Assembly (NCBI RefSeq): GCF_035998295.1
Contig: NZ_DASYHS010000015.1
Span: 1 to 19,808, forward strand
Direction of reading: 5' to 3'
From: DASYHS01 sp035998295
Lineage (GTDB): Bacteria; Pseudomonadota; Alphaproteobacteria; Azospirillales; Azospirillaceae
DNA: 19,808 bases
In this document: positions 19,486 to 19,808 of the stretch, piece by piece
Position numbering within the stretch: the stretch's first letter is position 1
How the letters are laid out: the number at the start of each line of letters is the position of its first letter
Notes under the pieces: generated by a model
What the model saw: only the letters and a program-made list of their open reading frames with translations
What the model was told of the DNA's origin: nothing
Database searches by the model: none
Translations under genes and position numbers: made by a program

Positions 19486-19808
19486 TCACCCGAGCCCGGC
19501 CGCCCGCGCGATCAGGAGCACCCCCGCCGCGACGGCGACGGCCCCGATGGCCCGGGCGACGCGCTTGCCGGCCGGCGCGAGGCGCTCGGCGGTGATGGCT
19601 GCCGCCACGGCCACCATCGCACCAGGGTCCATGACCCCGACGACCAGCAGGATCGCCGTCAGGTTGGCGCAGCAGCAACAGCAATGGAGGCCCAGGCGCA
19701 GCCCGTGCCGCCATGCCGTGCCCGCGTCGGCCGCCAGGGCATGGCCGCGCCCCGGCATCTCCCGGCAGCAGGCGAGGTGGCGCGCCTTCCACGCCGTGAA
19801 CTGGAGCG
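19486..19808 (-). CDS. DUF2182 family membrane protein, C-terminal part
   Basis: Partial gene running off the right edge; the reading frame is open to 19806 and ends at TGA 19486-19488, giving 106 visible residues. It starts LQFTAWKARHLACCREMPGR, then GTAWRHGLRLGLHCCCCCAN, followed by membrane segments LTAILLVVGVMDPGAMVAVA and AIGAVAVAAGVLLIARAAGL. The QFT-K--L--CR pattern and the Gly-Leu-x-Cys cluster before a GVMD-containing helix are characteristic of DUF2182, predicted metal-binding integral membrane proteins; the five consecutive Cys are the candidate metal or thiol site. Function unknown. An internal ATG at 19756-19758 is not the start, since family similarity continues upstream of it. 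Confidence 0.85.
   Translation of the reverse strand, partial: LQFTAWKARHLACCREMPGRGHALAADAGTAWRHGLRLGLHCCCCCANLTAILLVVGVMDPGAMVAVAAAITAERLAPAGKRVARAIGAVAVAAGVLLIARAAGLG

Noticed and set aside
1..19808. CRISPR arrays, tRNA genes, insertion sequences, attachment sites
   Set aside because: No regularly spaced repeats, tRNA-like arms, transposase or integrase frames, or long direct repeats flanking the inserts were found by eye.

Overview
The window is very GC-rich (roughly 70% over most of its length) and carries short, tightly packed operons, many divergently transcribed LysR regulators, a DUF6481 protein, a CspA-type cold-shock protein, a BKACE enzyme and a YjhX-type toxin. This fits an alphaproteobacterial chromosome, perhaps Rhodospirillales-like. 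That placement is inference from gene content and composition; no rRNA, tRNA, CRISPR array, transposase or origin was seen.

Layout. 1-139 is the 3' end of an S-formylglutathione hydrolase. 151-823 is a ParD/ParE toxin-antitoxin pair whose toxin is broken by a 10-bp tandem duplication. 892-2806 is a compositionally different islet with a small hydrophilic ORF, a winged-helix DNA-binding protein and an Abi/HEPN-type protein. 2953-7389 holds two metabolic units of the same design, each a minus-strand enzyme pair read away from a plus-strand LysR gene: SDR plus NTF2-like protein, then BKACE plus tautomerase. 7448-8654 is a second lower-GC insert with a DUF4258/HTH pair (putative toxin-antitoxin) and a truncated coding relic. 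8663-10077 is a DMT exporter translationally coupled to a P-loop kinase-like protein. 10162-10946 is YjhX (TopAI-like) followed at 8 bp by a GNAT protein, the same pairing as the E. coli TopAI-YjhQ toxin-antitoxin system. 11264-12728 holds a terminase-small-subunit-like protein and a DEDDh exonuclease. 12758-13623 is a cold-shock cluster in which csp is separated by a textbook UUCG terminator from two overlapping small charged-protein genes. 13831-16488 is a LysR gene divergent from a VOC-GST-NAD(P)-binding protein operon. 16498-19397 is a minus-strand operon of GntR regulator, PhyH-type 2-oxoglutarate dioxygenase and COG4091 SAF-domain oxidoreductase. 19486-19808 is the 3' part of a DUF2182 membrane protein.

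The most notable points are the density of toxin-antitoxin or abortive-infection modules (parDE, Abi/HEPN, DUF4258/HTH, YjhX-GNAT) alternating with small regulated catabolic units, the precise 10-bp lesion in parE, a GntR operator that appears to overlap its own promoter and start codon, and a cold-shock operon with a terminator between the RNA chaperone gene and its downstream partners. Substrates of the metabolic operons cannot be read from sequence.
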